Assembly (NCBI GenBank): GCA_030599405.1
Contig: JAUVOB010000018.1
Coordinates: 1 to 10,429 of the forward strand
Reading direction: 5' to 3'
DNA: 10,429 nucleotides
Origin: Chloroflexota bacterium
GTDB lineage: Bacteria > Chloroflexota > Anaerolineae > Promineifilales > Promineifilaceae
Positions 1-5,987 of the stretch are shown piece after piece. Under the pieces are notes generated by a model. It was not told the DNA's origin. It searched no databases and worked only from the letters and a program-made list of their open reading frames with translations. The stretch's first letter is position 1, and each line of letters begins with the position of its first letter. A program made the position numbers and the translations under genes.

Positions 1-1
1 C

Positions 2-763
2 ACCAACAATCGCATGGAGCTTCAGGCGGCGATAGCTGCTTTCCAAGCCCTCACTCGGCCGTCAGAGGTCGAATTCCACACGGACTCAGAATACCTGCGA
101 CAAGGTATCACGACCTGGATCAACAACTGGGAAGCGAGTGGATGGCAGCGAAAAGGAAAACCCGTCGCAAATGCCGATCTTTGGCAGATCCTGAATGAGC
201 TGGTGAAGGACCACGATGTTGAATGGCATTGGGTAAAGGGGCACGGCAGCGATCCACTAAATAGAAGGGCGGATGCTTTAGCGAGGAAAGCAAGACTGGA
301 CGGGGCATACATCGCACCTCTTCCAGAAAACGTCGCTAGAATATTTATTAAAGGTACATGCAAAGGCAATCCTGGCCCAGGAACGTGGGCAGTGGTGCTT
401 GAGCAAGGTGATGACACAGAGCAATTCAGCGGAGCTGTTGAAAAGACTACGAACAATAGGATGGAACTGACTGCTGCGATCGCGGGGATTAGTAGAATCC
501 CTGAAAACGAAGCGGTACAGGTGATCACTGCCTCCGATTATCTCTATCAAGGAGCCACGCGTTGGATTCACGGCTGGACAGATCGAAACTGGACGAAGCG
601 AGACGGCAAGCCGGTCAGCAACAAGGATCTGTGGATTGAATTGAACAGTCTGCAAGGCAATCGAGAGGTTGGCTGGCACAGTGCAAAGTTCTATTCAAAA
701 TCACCACCTCCGGGCCTGGAAGAGGTGAAACGGCTTGCGAACGAAGCAAAGAAACTGCTTTAG
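2..763 (+). CDS. rnhA: Ribonuclease HI, tandem-domain protein (5' end outside window)
   Basis: Ribonuclease HI cleaves the RNA strand of RNA-DNA hybrids in the cytoplasm. The reading frame is open to the left edge, where TNNR precedes the first Met (14), so this is a 5'-truncated gene. Counting from that Met, residues 1-95 are the rest of an RNase H domain. MEL (catalytic Glu), HTDSEY (catalytic Asp), the Trp-rich basic handle ending in KPVANADLW, WVKGH and RRADALA (last catalytic Asp) are all visible, so this copy looks active apart from the unseen first Asp. Residues about 108-249 are a second RNase H fold. It keeps KGNPGPG, TTNNRMEL and the handle (KPVSNKDLW). However, the residues aligning with E. 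coli Asp10, Asp70 and Asp134 read Lys, Ala and Lys, so the second copy is probably not catalytic and may bind hybrid instead. The protein stops at TAG 761-763; no terminator is evident after it. Confidence 0.9.
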   Translation, partial: TNNRMELQAAIAAFQALTRPSEVEFHTDSEYLRQGITTWINNWEASGWQRKGKPVANADLWQILNELVKDHDVEWHWVKGHGSDPLNRRADALARKARLDGAYIAPLPENVARIFIKGTCKGNPGPGTWAVVLEQGDDTEQFSGAVEKTTNNRMELTAAIAGISRIPENEAVQVITASDYLYQGATRWIHGWTDRNWTKRDGKPVSNKDLWIELNSLQGNREVGWHSAKFYSKSPPPGLEEVKRLANEAKKLL

Positions 764-847
764 GAACGTCATGGCGCAGATAGATTACGAAGATGTCTTG
801 TATGGTATCGGGTTTTTTCCACTGTTCGGAGGAGTAAGCGGCACCGA

Positions 848-875
848 TTGACATTTATCACCGTGTTGGTAAAAT
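848..875 (+). promoter_or_regulatory. Promoter of tRNA-Leu
   Basis: A perfect -35 box TTGACA (848-853) and a -10 box TAAAAT (870-875) are separated by 16 bp. The predicted start, near 882, lies a few bases before the mature tRNA 5' end at 889. The arrangement is a classic housekeeping-sigma promoter for a singly transcribed tRNA. Confidence 0.8.
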
Positions 876-888
876 GCCCCGGAGTTTA

Positions 889-973
<85 letters not shown>

Positions 974-984
974 TTTTTTGGAAT

Positions 985-1015
985 GGCCCAGGTACATTAC
1001 CTGGGCTGTTTTGTT
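985..1015 (+). terminator. Rho-independent terminator after tRNA-Leu
   Basis: GCCCAGGT (986-993) pairs perfectly with ACCTGGGC (999-1006) around a 5-nt loop, ACATT. A G-T pair can extend the stem, and a T-rich run (1007-1015) follows. This ends the tRNA transcript before the separate promoter at 1042. Confidence 0.85.
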
Positions 1016-1041
1016 ATTCAAAAGATCGATCTGCAAGCTGT

Positions 1042-1069
1042 TTGAGAATCAGCCCGCAATCTGTATAAT
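1042..1069 (+). promoter_or_regulatory. Promoter of the repeat-bearing membrane protein gene
   Basis: TTGAGA (1042-1047) and a perfect TATAAT (1064-1069) are spaced by 16 bp. Predicted transcription start is near 1076, giving a 5' leader of about 27 nt. The leader carries the Shine-Dalgarno-like run AGAGGGG (1089-1095), 7 nt before the ATG at 1103. Confidence 0.75.
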
Positions 1070-1102
1070 CACGGCCCATATGTCAGTTAGAGGGGTCCCC
1101 TA

Positions 1103-1918
1103 ATGAATATTGTCATTGTTACAAGCCTTGTTGTTGCAGCCACGATCATCGTCGGAGCCCTGATTGCTTTTCTCGTTTTCCAGCTGAGTAAGGCGGTCCG
1201 GAAAGAGCTATATGCCGTAGAGTTGCAGAGAAGCCAATACAATCAGGCTCTTACTGTAGGGCATAAAATTACGGTGGATGCCAATCCCGATACTCAACTG
1301 AAGGAAGCCAGGTTGATAGCCGCAAAGAATGCGGCAAGTCTGCCAAGAAATGCAAATGTTAGTATTGGGAGTTTTGGGTCGGATAAACAACCGACGGCGT
1401 CAGATGGTATAGCTGCGGACCCCGTGTCGGCGGTGAAAATCGCCCAATTTCATACTTGGCAGGGATTAGCGCCTGGAGCGTCTTCGGCCAAGTCCACTGC
1501 TAAGCCAGCATTGGCGCCTACTCAGACGGCACCCCCGGCCAAGAGCGCAGGCGACCTAGTCCCGGGAAAGGACTACTTGCATATCGAGATCTCTGATGAT
1601 ATGGCGCCGGCCGAGATTCGAAAGGCGCGCATCGCTAACGCAAAAGCCAAATCGGCAGCAATTAAGGCACTAGGCACCATGCCGACCCCGGCCCCATCCG
1701 AAGCAAAATCGCAGCCGGCCGCCGTCGAAGAAGCGCCCGAGTCCTCTGCGGCTGATGCTATTCCCACCGCCGCTGTTAGTGAACCAGTTGCAGGCGTTGA
1801 CTACGTTGTTATCGAGATAACCGACGACATGGATCCGGCTGATGTACGGAAAGCGCGTATAGCCAATGCGAAAGCTAAATCTGCGGCGATGAAAGCTTAT
1901 AAACAAGCAGGCGGCTAG
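1103..1918 (+). CDS. Membrane-anchored protein of unknown function with a duplicated basic helical motif
   Basis: I do not recognise this gene. Residues 4-28 form one strongly hydrophobic segment followed by Lys and Arg, so the protein is an N-terminally anchored single-pass protein with the bulk probably on the cytoplasmic side (positive-inside rule; inferred). Residues 30-50 are charged and helical. The rest is mostly Ala/Pro/Ser-rich linker of low complexity (95-150, 191-228) separating two near-identical units at 154-190 and 230-266. Each unit has an acidic strand (IEI[ST]DDM), then P-A-[DE]-[IV], then the basic helix RKARIANAKAKSAA. A weaker relative, with EARLIAAKNAA, sits at 55-80. The ATG at 1103 has a good ribosome binding site and promoter, so the start is secure. 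No catalytic motif is visible. A role as a scaffold or in binding nucleic acid or acidic partners is only a guess. Confidence 0.8.
   Translation: MNIVIVTSLVVAATIIVGALIAFLVFQLSKAVRKELYAVELQRSQYNQALTVGHKITVDANPDTQLKEARLIAAKNAASLPRNANVSIGSFGSDKQPTASDGIAADPVSAVKIAQFHTWQGLAPGASSAKSTAKPALAPTQTAPPAKSAGDLVPGKDYLHIEISDDMAPAEIRKARIANAKAKSAAIKALGTMPTPAPSEAKSQPAAVEEAPESSAADAIPTAAVSEPVAGVDYVVIEITDDMDPADVRKARIANAKAKSAAMKAYKQAGG
1562..1672 (+). repeat. Coding repeat unit 1 (37 codons)
   Basis: First of two in-frame repeats inside the 1103-1918 gene. It encodes residues 154-190 and matches unit 2 (1790-1900) at 27 of 37 residues. The 14-residue core RKARIANAKAKSAA is identical in protein, yet 11 of its 14 codons differ at synonymous positions, so this is an old duplication and not a recent copy. 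Confidence 0.85.
1790..1900 (+). repeat. Coding repeat unit 2 (37 codons)
   Basis: Second copy of the repeat, encoding residues 230-266, close to the C-terminus of the protein. The acidic stretch ITDDMDPAD is slightly more acidic than unit 1. It is separated from unit 1 by about 39 residues of Ala/Pro/Glu-rich linker. Confidence 0.85.
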
Positions 1919-2260
1919 GGGCAACCGATCACAGCTGGACGCAGCACGTTCCGCATATCTTCAATCGTCGAAGGCAGACGGATTAGATTCATCGACACTA
2001 GATCTCTAGTTGCGTGAGGTTATGGTTTACAAAGGCGGAGCCAGGGGAGGGATCGCTAGACCACATCACGTTGTTGTGAGCTGGTTGTTTCCTTGATCCT
2101 TTGTAGTGCCATCTGAGCGCCCTTGACGAACAACCGGTTACCGATTGCTTAACCTATATTGCCCCATCTAGTCCCAATAGATGAGGTTGCGATGTCCATG
2201 ATGCGCATCGCTCTATCTCTGTTCGTCGCCCACCTGCGGCTATGCTAAAATCATCGGGTT
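1919..2260. other. Intergenic region with several inverted repeats upstream of the histidine kinase
   Basis: No convincing gene is present in these 342 bases, and no clear terminator follows the gene ending at 1918. Four symmetric elements are visible. ACTAGA-TC-TCTAGT lies at 1997-2010. A hairpin CATCTA/TAGATG lies at 2165-2183 around GTCCCAA, extendable with one mismatch to 2162-2186. GCGATG/CATCGC lies at 2189-2211. Inside the last is the perfect 10-bp palindrome GATGCGCATC (2200-2209). The last three lie about 35-85 bp upstream of the putative kinase -10 box, where operators would be expected. None has a T-tract, so terminator function is unlikely. Confidence 0.4.
2243..2251 (+). promoter_or_regulatory. 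Extended -10 promoter of the histidine kinase gene (near-leaderless)
   Basis: TGCTAAAAT gives an extended -10 (TG-n-TAAAAT, hexamer 2246-2251) with no good -35 box. Standard spacing puts the RNA start near 2258, about 3 nt before the ATG at 2261. The in-frame stop TAA is the first three bases of the hexamer, so the coding region cannot begin upstream. Confidence 0.5.
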
Positions 2261-3862
2261 ATGTTAGTAGACTATAGAGTTCGCCAAAGGGAGTATTTGC
2301 TCTCTATTAGCCGGGCGTTGACATCGGAATTGGACCTGAGCGACGTTCTCCGAATTATCGTTCAGGCCTCCGTGGATTTCATTTCCGGACGCGCGGGAGC
2401 AATCGTGTTGGCCGATCCGAGCGATAGCGTATTTCGAATTGCGGCGATATATGGCCTTCAGCGCGATCACTTCGAGCGATTTGCTCCGATGCTATCTGGA
2501 TTGCCGTACAAGGCTGGAGAGGAACAGGAAGCCATTCCGGAACTGACGAGGCGGATGCAGCGTGTCGCAAAAGCGGCCGAAATCGGCGTCACCCAGGTTC
2601 TGCGCCTTCCAATGTTAAGTGGCGATGCTCTGATCGGTATGATCTATGTGTTTCAAGCGAGTAACTACAGAATCAGCAGCGACGCATCGAATCTCCTTCA
2701 AAGCTTCGCTGATCAGGCCGCTATCGCTGTTAAAAATGCCAGACTCTACCAGGAAGTAATAGATGAGAAACAGAGGTTAGATGCGATCTTAGAGCAGAGC
2801 GCTGATGGCGTAATGATTCTCGATAGGCAATTGAGAATTGATAGATTTAACCCTTCCTTGAGTAGAATGACAGGTAGTGCTCGTGAGGATGTTATTGGTC
2901 GATATCACCGTGATGTTATCCGGTGGCATAAATTGCGAACGGAGCTAACACTTGAGACAGCCATAGTCGATGGTTGGCCTCTACCAGGGGGCGCTCATCT
3001 TTATGTTGAAGGTGATTTGAAGCGGACCGACCGCGAAAACACAAGTCTTGGCATAACCTATGCCCCACTTCTAAATAGCCGTGGCGCAATGACAAACATC
3101 ATTGCCAATGTAAGAGATTTAACAAGGTACCGACAGGAAGAGGAGCTACAGAAGACATTTATCTCGGTAGTTAGTCACGAGCTGAAGACGCCAGTATCCA
3201 TCATAAAGGGCTATGCCGGAACACTTCGTCGTAAAGACGCGAAATGGTCGCCTGGTCTTCTTGACGAATATGCCGCTGTTATAGAAGAAGAAGCCGACAG
3301 ACTGACTGGCCTAATAGATAATTTATTGGAAGCGTCGCGACTACAATCCGGCGCTTTCCGACTTGAGCTAACTGATGAAGTGTCGTTGCCGAGGCTGGTG
3401 ACCGATACAGCCGTCCGCTTTGAAAGCCAAACCGATATCCATGAATTCAGAATCAACTTCCCAGATGACTTCCCATTGATTACCGGCGATGAAAGGCGGT
3501 TGGTGCAAGTCCTGAATAATCTTATCAACAACGCGATAAAGTACTCGCCGGATGGTGGATATGTTGACATAACCGGACATACGCATGCGGACTATGTCAC
3601 CGTATCGATTCAGGATCAGGGAATCGGAATTCCTGAACATGAGAAGCACCGGATATTTGACAAGTTCGCCAGGCTAGATAACGCGCTAAGTCGAAAGACG
3701 GAAGGGACCGGCCTGGGTCTCTTCCTAACCAAAGCTATTGTCGAGGCCCACGGGGGAAGCATTTGGTTCAGCAGTAACGACAATTCACATGGTAGCGGCA
3801 ATCCTGGCACAATATTTACTTTCTCTATCCCCAGAGATAAGCACTTCATCAAGCATCGCTAG
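2261..3862 (+). CDS. GAF-PAS sensor histidine kinase, cytoplasmic
   Basis: A two-component sensor kinase that would autophosphorylate on His and pass the phosphate to an Asp on a response regulator. Domains in order: GAF sensor (about 10-165, ending in the typical ADQAAIAVKNARLY), PAS (about 170-290), HisKA dimerisation domain with phospho-acceptor His306 in SHELKTP, then HATPase with N box NNLINNAIKYSP (419-430), G1 DQGIGIP (452-458), F box IFDKFARLD (465-473) and G2 GTGLGL (482-487). All catalytic boxes are intact. There is no transmembrane segment or signal peptide, so it must sense a soluble or intracellular cue. No Shine-Dalgarno precedes the ATG. The first in-frame stop upstream is at 2246-2248, so 2261 is the earliest possible start. 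No receiver-domain partner lies in the window; the nearest PhoB-type output domain is in the FHA protein at 5244-5888. The CpXC gene follows 47 bp downstream on the same strand. Confidence 0.93.
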   Translation: MLVDYRVRQREYLLSISRALTSELDLSDVLRIIVQASVDFISGRAGAIVLADPSDSVFRIAAIYGLQRDHFERFAPMLSGLPYKAGEEQEAIPELTRRMQRVAKAAEIGVTQVLRLPMLSGDALIGMIYVFQASNYRISSDASNLLQSFADQAAIAVKNARLYQEVIDEKQRLDAILEQSADGVMILDRQLRIDRFNPSLSRMTGSAREDVIGRYHRDVIRWHKLRTELTLETAIVDGWPLPGGAHLYVEGDLKRTDRENTSLGITYAPLLNSRGAMTNIIANVRDLTRYRQEEELQKTFISVVSHELKTPVSIIKGYAGTLRRKDAKWSPGLLDEYAAVIEEEADRLTGLIDNLLEASRLQSGAFRLELTDEVSLPRLVTDTAVRFESQTDIHEFRINFPDDFPLITGDERRLVQVLNNLINNAIKYSPDGGYVDITGHTHADYVTVSIQDQGIGIPEHEKHRIFDKFARLDNALSRKTEGTGLGLFLTKAIVEAHGGSIWFSSNDNSHGSGNPGTIFTFSIPRDKHFIKHR

Positions 3863-3863
3863 G

Positions 3864-3883
3864 ACCGGAGCTCTTACTTCGGT
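3864..3883 (+). other. Intercistronic hairpin between histidine kinase and CpXC genes
   Basis: ACCGGAG (3864-3870) pairs with CTTCGGT (3877-3883), seven pairs including one G-T, around loop CTCTTA. No T-run follows, so it is not a standard terminator. It could act in mRNA processing or stability within a two-gene transcript. Confidence 0.4.
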
Positions 3884-3909
3884 TAACTAACAGAATCTAC
3901 GGAGAAGTA

Positions 3910-5247
3910 ATGAGAACACAGTTAACTTGCCCTGCTTGCCAGACACAATATGCCGCGGAGGTACACCAAATTGTGGACGCGGGCCAAAATCCAGAGCTTA
4001 AGGAAGCATTGATATCGGGGTACTTAAACGTGGCCCAATGCCCGTCGTGCGGAGCAGTTACGCAAATCTCGGGACCGATCCTGTATCATGATCCAGAACA
4101 TGAGTTGTTTATGGTACACGTGCCTGTGGAGATGGGTATCGCTGCTCAAGATCAGGAACAACTAATTGGCAGAATGATACAGCAAGCGATGGATAACTTG
4201 CCGCCATCAGAACGGCGCGGTTACATGTTTCAGCCACAGATGATACTGAGCATGCAGACGTTTATGGAGAAGGTTTTTGAAACTGAGGGAATTACGCCGG
4301 AGATGCTTGCCAGGCAACGAAGTCAGTCGGAATTACTTCAGAAGATGATTGTGGCTGATAAGGATACACTCAACCAGCTGATCCGCGACGATCAAGAGAT
4401 GATTGACGAGACATTCTTTGCCATGCTCAGAGCGATGAAGGAAGCGGCCGATGGATCTGCTGATGAGGCTATTGCGCTCAAGCTGACTAACGTTCAGGCT
4501 CGTCTCTATCGCGAGACCGACATTGGTCGCAGACTGGAGAGACAGCAGAGTGCTCTACACGTGTTTAGCCAGGAAGTACGGAAAGCTAATGGATTAACAC
4601 CTGACCTGCTCCTGAAGCACGTTCTCGCGAATCGAAACGATGAATCGGTTGTCATTGCCCTAATCATGGCCGGGCAGAACGCCTTCAATTACCAATTTTT
4701 CTTGTTATTGAGCGAGCGTATTGAAAAGCGACAGAAAGCAGGCATAGACGTCAGCGAACTATTATCATTGAGGGAAAGTCTTCTTAACATCCAACAAGAG
4801 ATGGAAGAAAGATCAAAGGAAGAACTTGAGAAGGCACAAAAAACACTGCTGACGATTCTTGAGTCCAGCGACAAAGTTTCCTCGGTCAAGGCAAACCTTT
4901 CAAATATCGATGACACGGTTTTGTACATATTGTCTGCCGGCATTCAGCAGGCAGAACAGCAAGGGGATACGGAGCAGGCTGTAGCTTTGCAGGAGATCCA
5001 GGCAATCATTGCTAACGAGGTGGAACAGCAGGCTCCTCCAGAGATCCGGATGGTAAACCGTCTGGTTCGAGCCCAAAACCTTGAAGAACAGCAGAATATT
5101 CTTGACGAGAATGGCGATCTCATCAGGCCCGAACTCGTCCAGGTACTCAACCTACTGGTTGAGGATGCCGAGAATCGTGGGCAAGAAGAATTAAGGGAAA
5201 GGCTGCAGACCATCAGTGGCCTGATTGAGTCGCGTCTTGGTTCTTAG
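3910..5247 (+). CDS. CpXC-domain zinc-ribbon protein with long helical tail
   Basis: The N-terminal 70 residues match the CpXC domain. Two CPxC knuckles (Cys7-Cys10 and Cys44-Cys47) would bind one zinc, followed by the conserved-looking ILYHDPEHELFMVHVP stretch (57-72). The family's biochemical function is not known. From about residue 80 to the C-terminus at 445 the protein is Gln/Glu/Leu-rich, almost certainly all-helical, with coiled-coil-like stretches (for example around 290-325 and 350-400). No membrane segment or enzyme motif is visible. GGAG (3901-3904) sits 5 nt before the ATG. Position 47 bp after the histidine kinase suggests co-transcription. Its stop (TAG 5245-5247) overlaps the stop of the opposing FHA gene. 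A scaffold or sensor role in the same pathway is inferred from position only. Confidence 0.85.
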   Translation: MRTQLTCPACQTQYAAEVHQIVDAGQNPELKEALISGYLNVAQCPSCGAVTQISGPILYHDPEHELFMVHVPVEMGIAAQDQEQLIGRMIQQAMDNLPPSERRGYMFQPQMILSMQTFMEKVFETEGITPEMLARQRSQSELLQKMIVADKDTLNQLIRDDQEMIDETFFAMLRAMKEAADGSADEAIALKLTNVQARLYRETDIGRRLERQQSALHVFSQEVRKANGLTPDLLLKHVLANRNDESVVIALIMAGQNAFNYQFFLLLSERIEKRQKAGIDVSELLSLRESLLNIQQEMEERSKEELEKAQKTLLTILESSDKVSSVKANLSNIDDTVLYILSAGIQQAEQQGDTEQAVALQEIQAIIANEVEQQAPPEIRMVNRLVRAQNLEEQQNILDENGDLIRPELVQVLNLLVEDAENRGQEELRERLQTISGLIESRLGS

Positions 5248-5888
5248 TGGGGTTCGTTCTCCAAACGAAAGCCGTGTCCACGGACTGTAACGACATATTC
5301 GTAGTCGTCTAGCTCCTCCAGCCGATCGCGTAGGCGGCGGACCAGGGCGTCAATCGCCTGCTCAGTGACGCCGATTCCGCCCGTTCCTGGCCAGACAACA
5401 TCGACGATTGAGTCCCTGTCTACTACGGCTCCTCTGGCATCGTATAGTTTCTCAAGCAGACGGAATTGAGCGAGACTAAGGGGTGGCTCGAGAATCTTGT
5501 CCCCGATATTTACTGCTCTTTGCTGCTTATCTAGCTCAAGATTACCTTCGGGCACAATCTCCTCCACGGTCAATGGGACCGTGGCATCGGTGCCAATAAA
5601 TAGCAATTTTACACAGAGGGCGATCTGGATTTCGTCACCATCCCGAATTGGGGATGAGCCCTTTACTTGAACTCCGTTTAGGTGCGTTCCGTTCTTGCTA
5701 TCAAGATCGTATAACACATCACGACTGTTCTCCTTGATAATCTTGGCGTGATAGCGCGAAACCTGGCGCTCTGGCAGCATGATTTGGCAATCAGCTCCGC
5801 GACCGATGACGAACTCATCCGTATCTATCGGCCATCTTTCGCCGGATAACTGGCCTTCACGAGCAATCAAAACTGGTGTATCGTTCAT
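5244..5888 (-). CDS. FHA-winged-helix transcription regulator (no receiver domain)
   Basis: Residues about 5-100 form an FHA domain, which binds phosphothreonine peptides: VIGRGADCQI (27-36, Arg30), SRYH (44-47), SKNGT (64-68) and Asn71 are all in place, so it should be binding-competent. Residues about 130-211 form an OmpR/PhoB-type winged helix (Trans_reg_C). LSLAQFRLLEKL is the first helix, VTEQAIDALVRRLRDRL (174-190) the recognition helix, and YVVTVRGHGFRL the wing. The receiver domain that normally sits before this DNA-binding domain is absent, with FHA in its place. Mycobacterial EmbR combines similar parts in the opposite order with an extra middle domain. The gene is divergent from a Ser/Thr kinase (5988), its probable phosphorylation partner. 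No strong ribosome binding site is seen before the ATG at 5888. The 3' end overlaps the CpXC stop codon. Confidence 0.92.
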   Translation of the reverse strand: MNDTPVLIAREGQLSGERWPIDTDEFVIGRGADCQIMLPERQVSRYHAKIIKENSRDVLYDLDSKNGTHLNGVQVKGSSPIRDGDEIQIALCVKLLFIGTDATVPLTVEEIVPEGNLELDKQQRAVNIGDKILEPPLSLAQFRLLEKLYDARGAVVDRDSIVDVVWPGTGGIGVTEQAIDALVRRLRDRLEELDDYEYVVTVRGHGFRLENEPH

Positions 5889-5947
5889 GACTAAACCAAC
5901 CTTTGCCGTGACCCTTGATCAATACGGGTTTGAATTCTACAAAGTAG

Positions 5948-5955
5948 ATTATAAT
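5948..5955. promoter_or_regulatory. Overlapping divergent -10 boxes between FHA regulator and Ser/Thr kinase
   Basis: ATTATAAT contains TATAAT on both strands: 5950-5955 reading toward the kinase and 5953-5948 reading toward the FHA gene. Predicted starts are near 5962 (+) and 5941 (-), giving leaders of about 26 and 53 nt. The -35 boxes are poor: TTGAAT lies only 14 bp away on the plus strand, and TTCAGC lies 18 bp away on the minus strand. Both promoters may therefore be weak or activator-dependent, and they cannot easily be occupied at once. Confidence 0.55.
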
Positions 5956-5987
5956 AGGATCGGCACAAAACGCTGAACGAATTTGCC

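Noticed and set aside
22..528. Long minus-strand frame opposite the RNase H gene
   Set aside because: It is fully antisense to a clear RNase HI sequence, has low-complexity Ser-rich composition and no recognisable motif.
771..851. 26-codon plus-strand frame (MAQIDYEDVLYGIGFF...) after the RNase H gene
   Set aside because: The peptide looks plausible, but there is no ribosome binding site, it is very short, and its end overlaps the tRNA promoter -35 box. Not enough support without homologues.
2123..2160. TTGACG followed by TATATT as a possible promoter upstream of the histidine kinase
   Set aside because: The boxes are 26 bp apart, too far for a functional pair; the extended -10 at 2243-2251 is a better candidate.
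2192..2248. 18-codon frame in front of, and in frame with, the histidine kinase
   Set aside because: It ends at the TAA inside the -10 box and overlaps the inverted repeats; there is no clear ribosome binding site and no sign of a leader-peptide function.
3211..3570. 119-codon minus-strand frame opposite the histidine kinase
   Set aside because: It is a shadow of the HisKA and HATPase coding region, with Ser-rich composition and no motif.
5779..5976. 65-codon plus-strand frame overlapping the 5' end of the FHA gene
   Set aside because: It is antisense to the FHA domain and crosses the divergent promoter; nothing supports translation.
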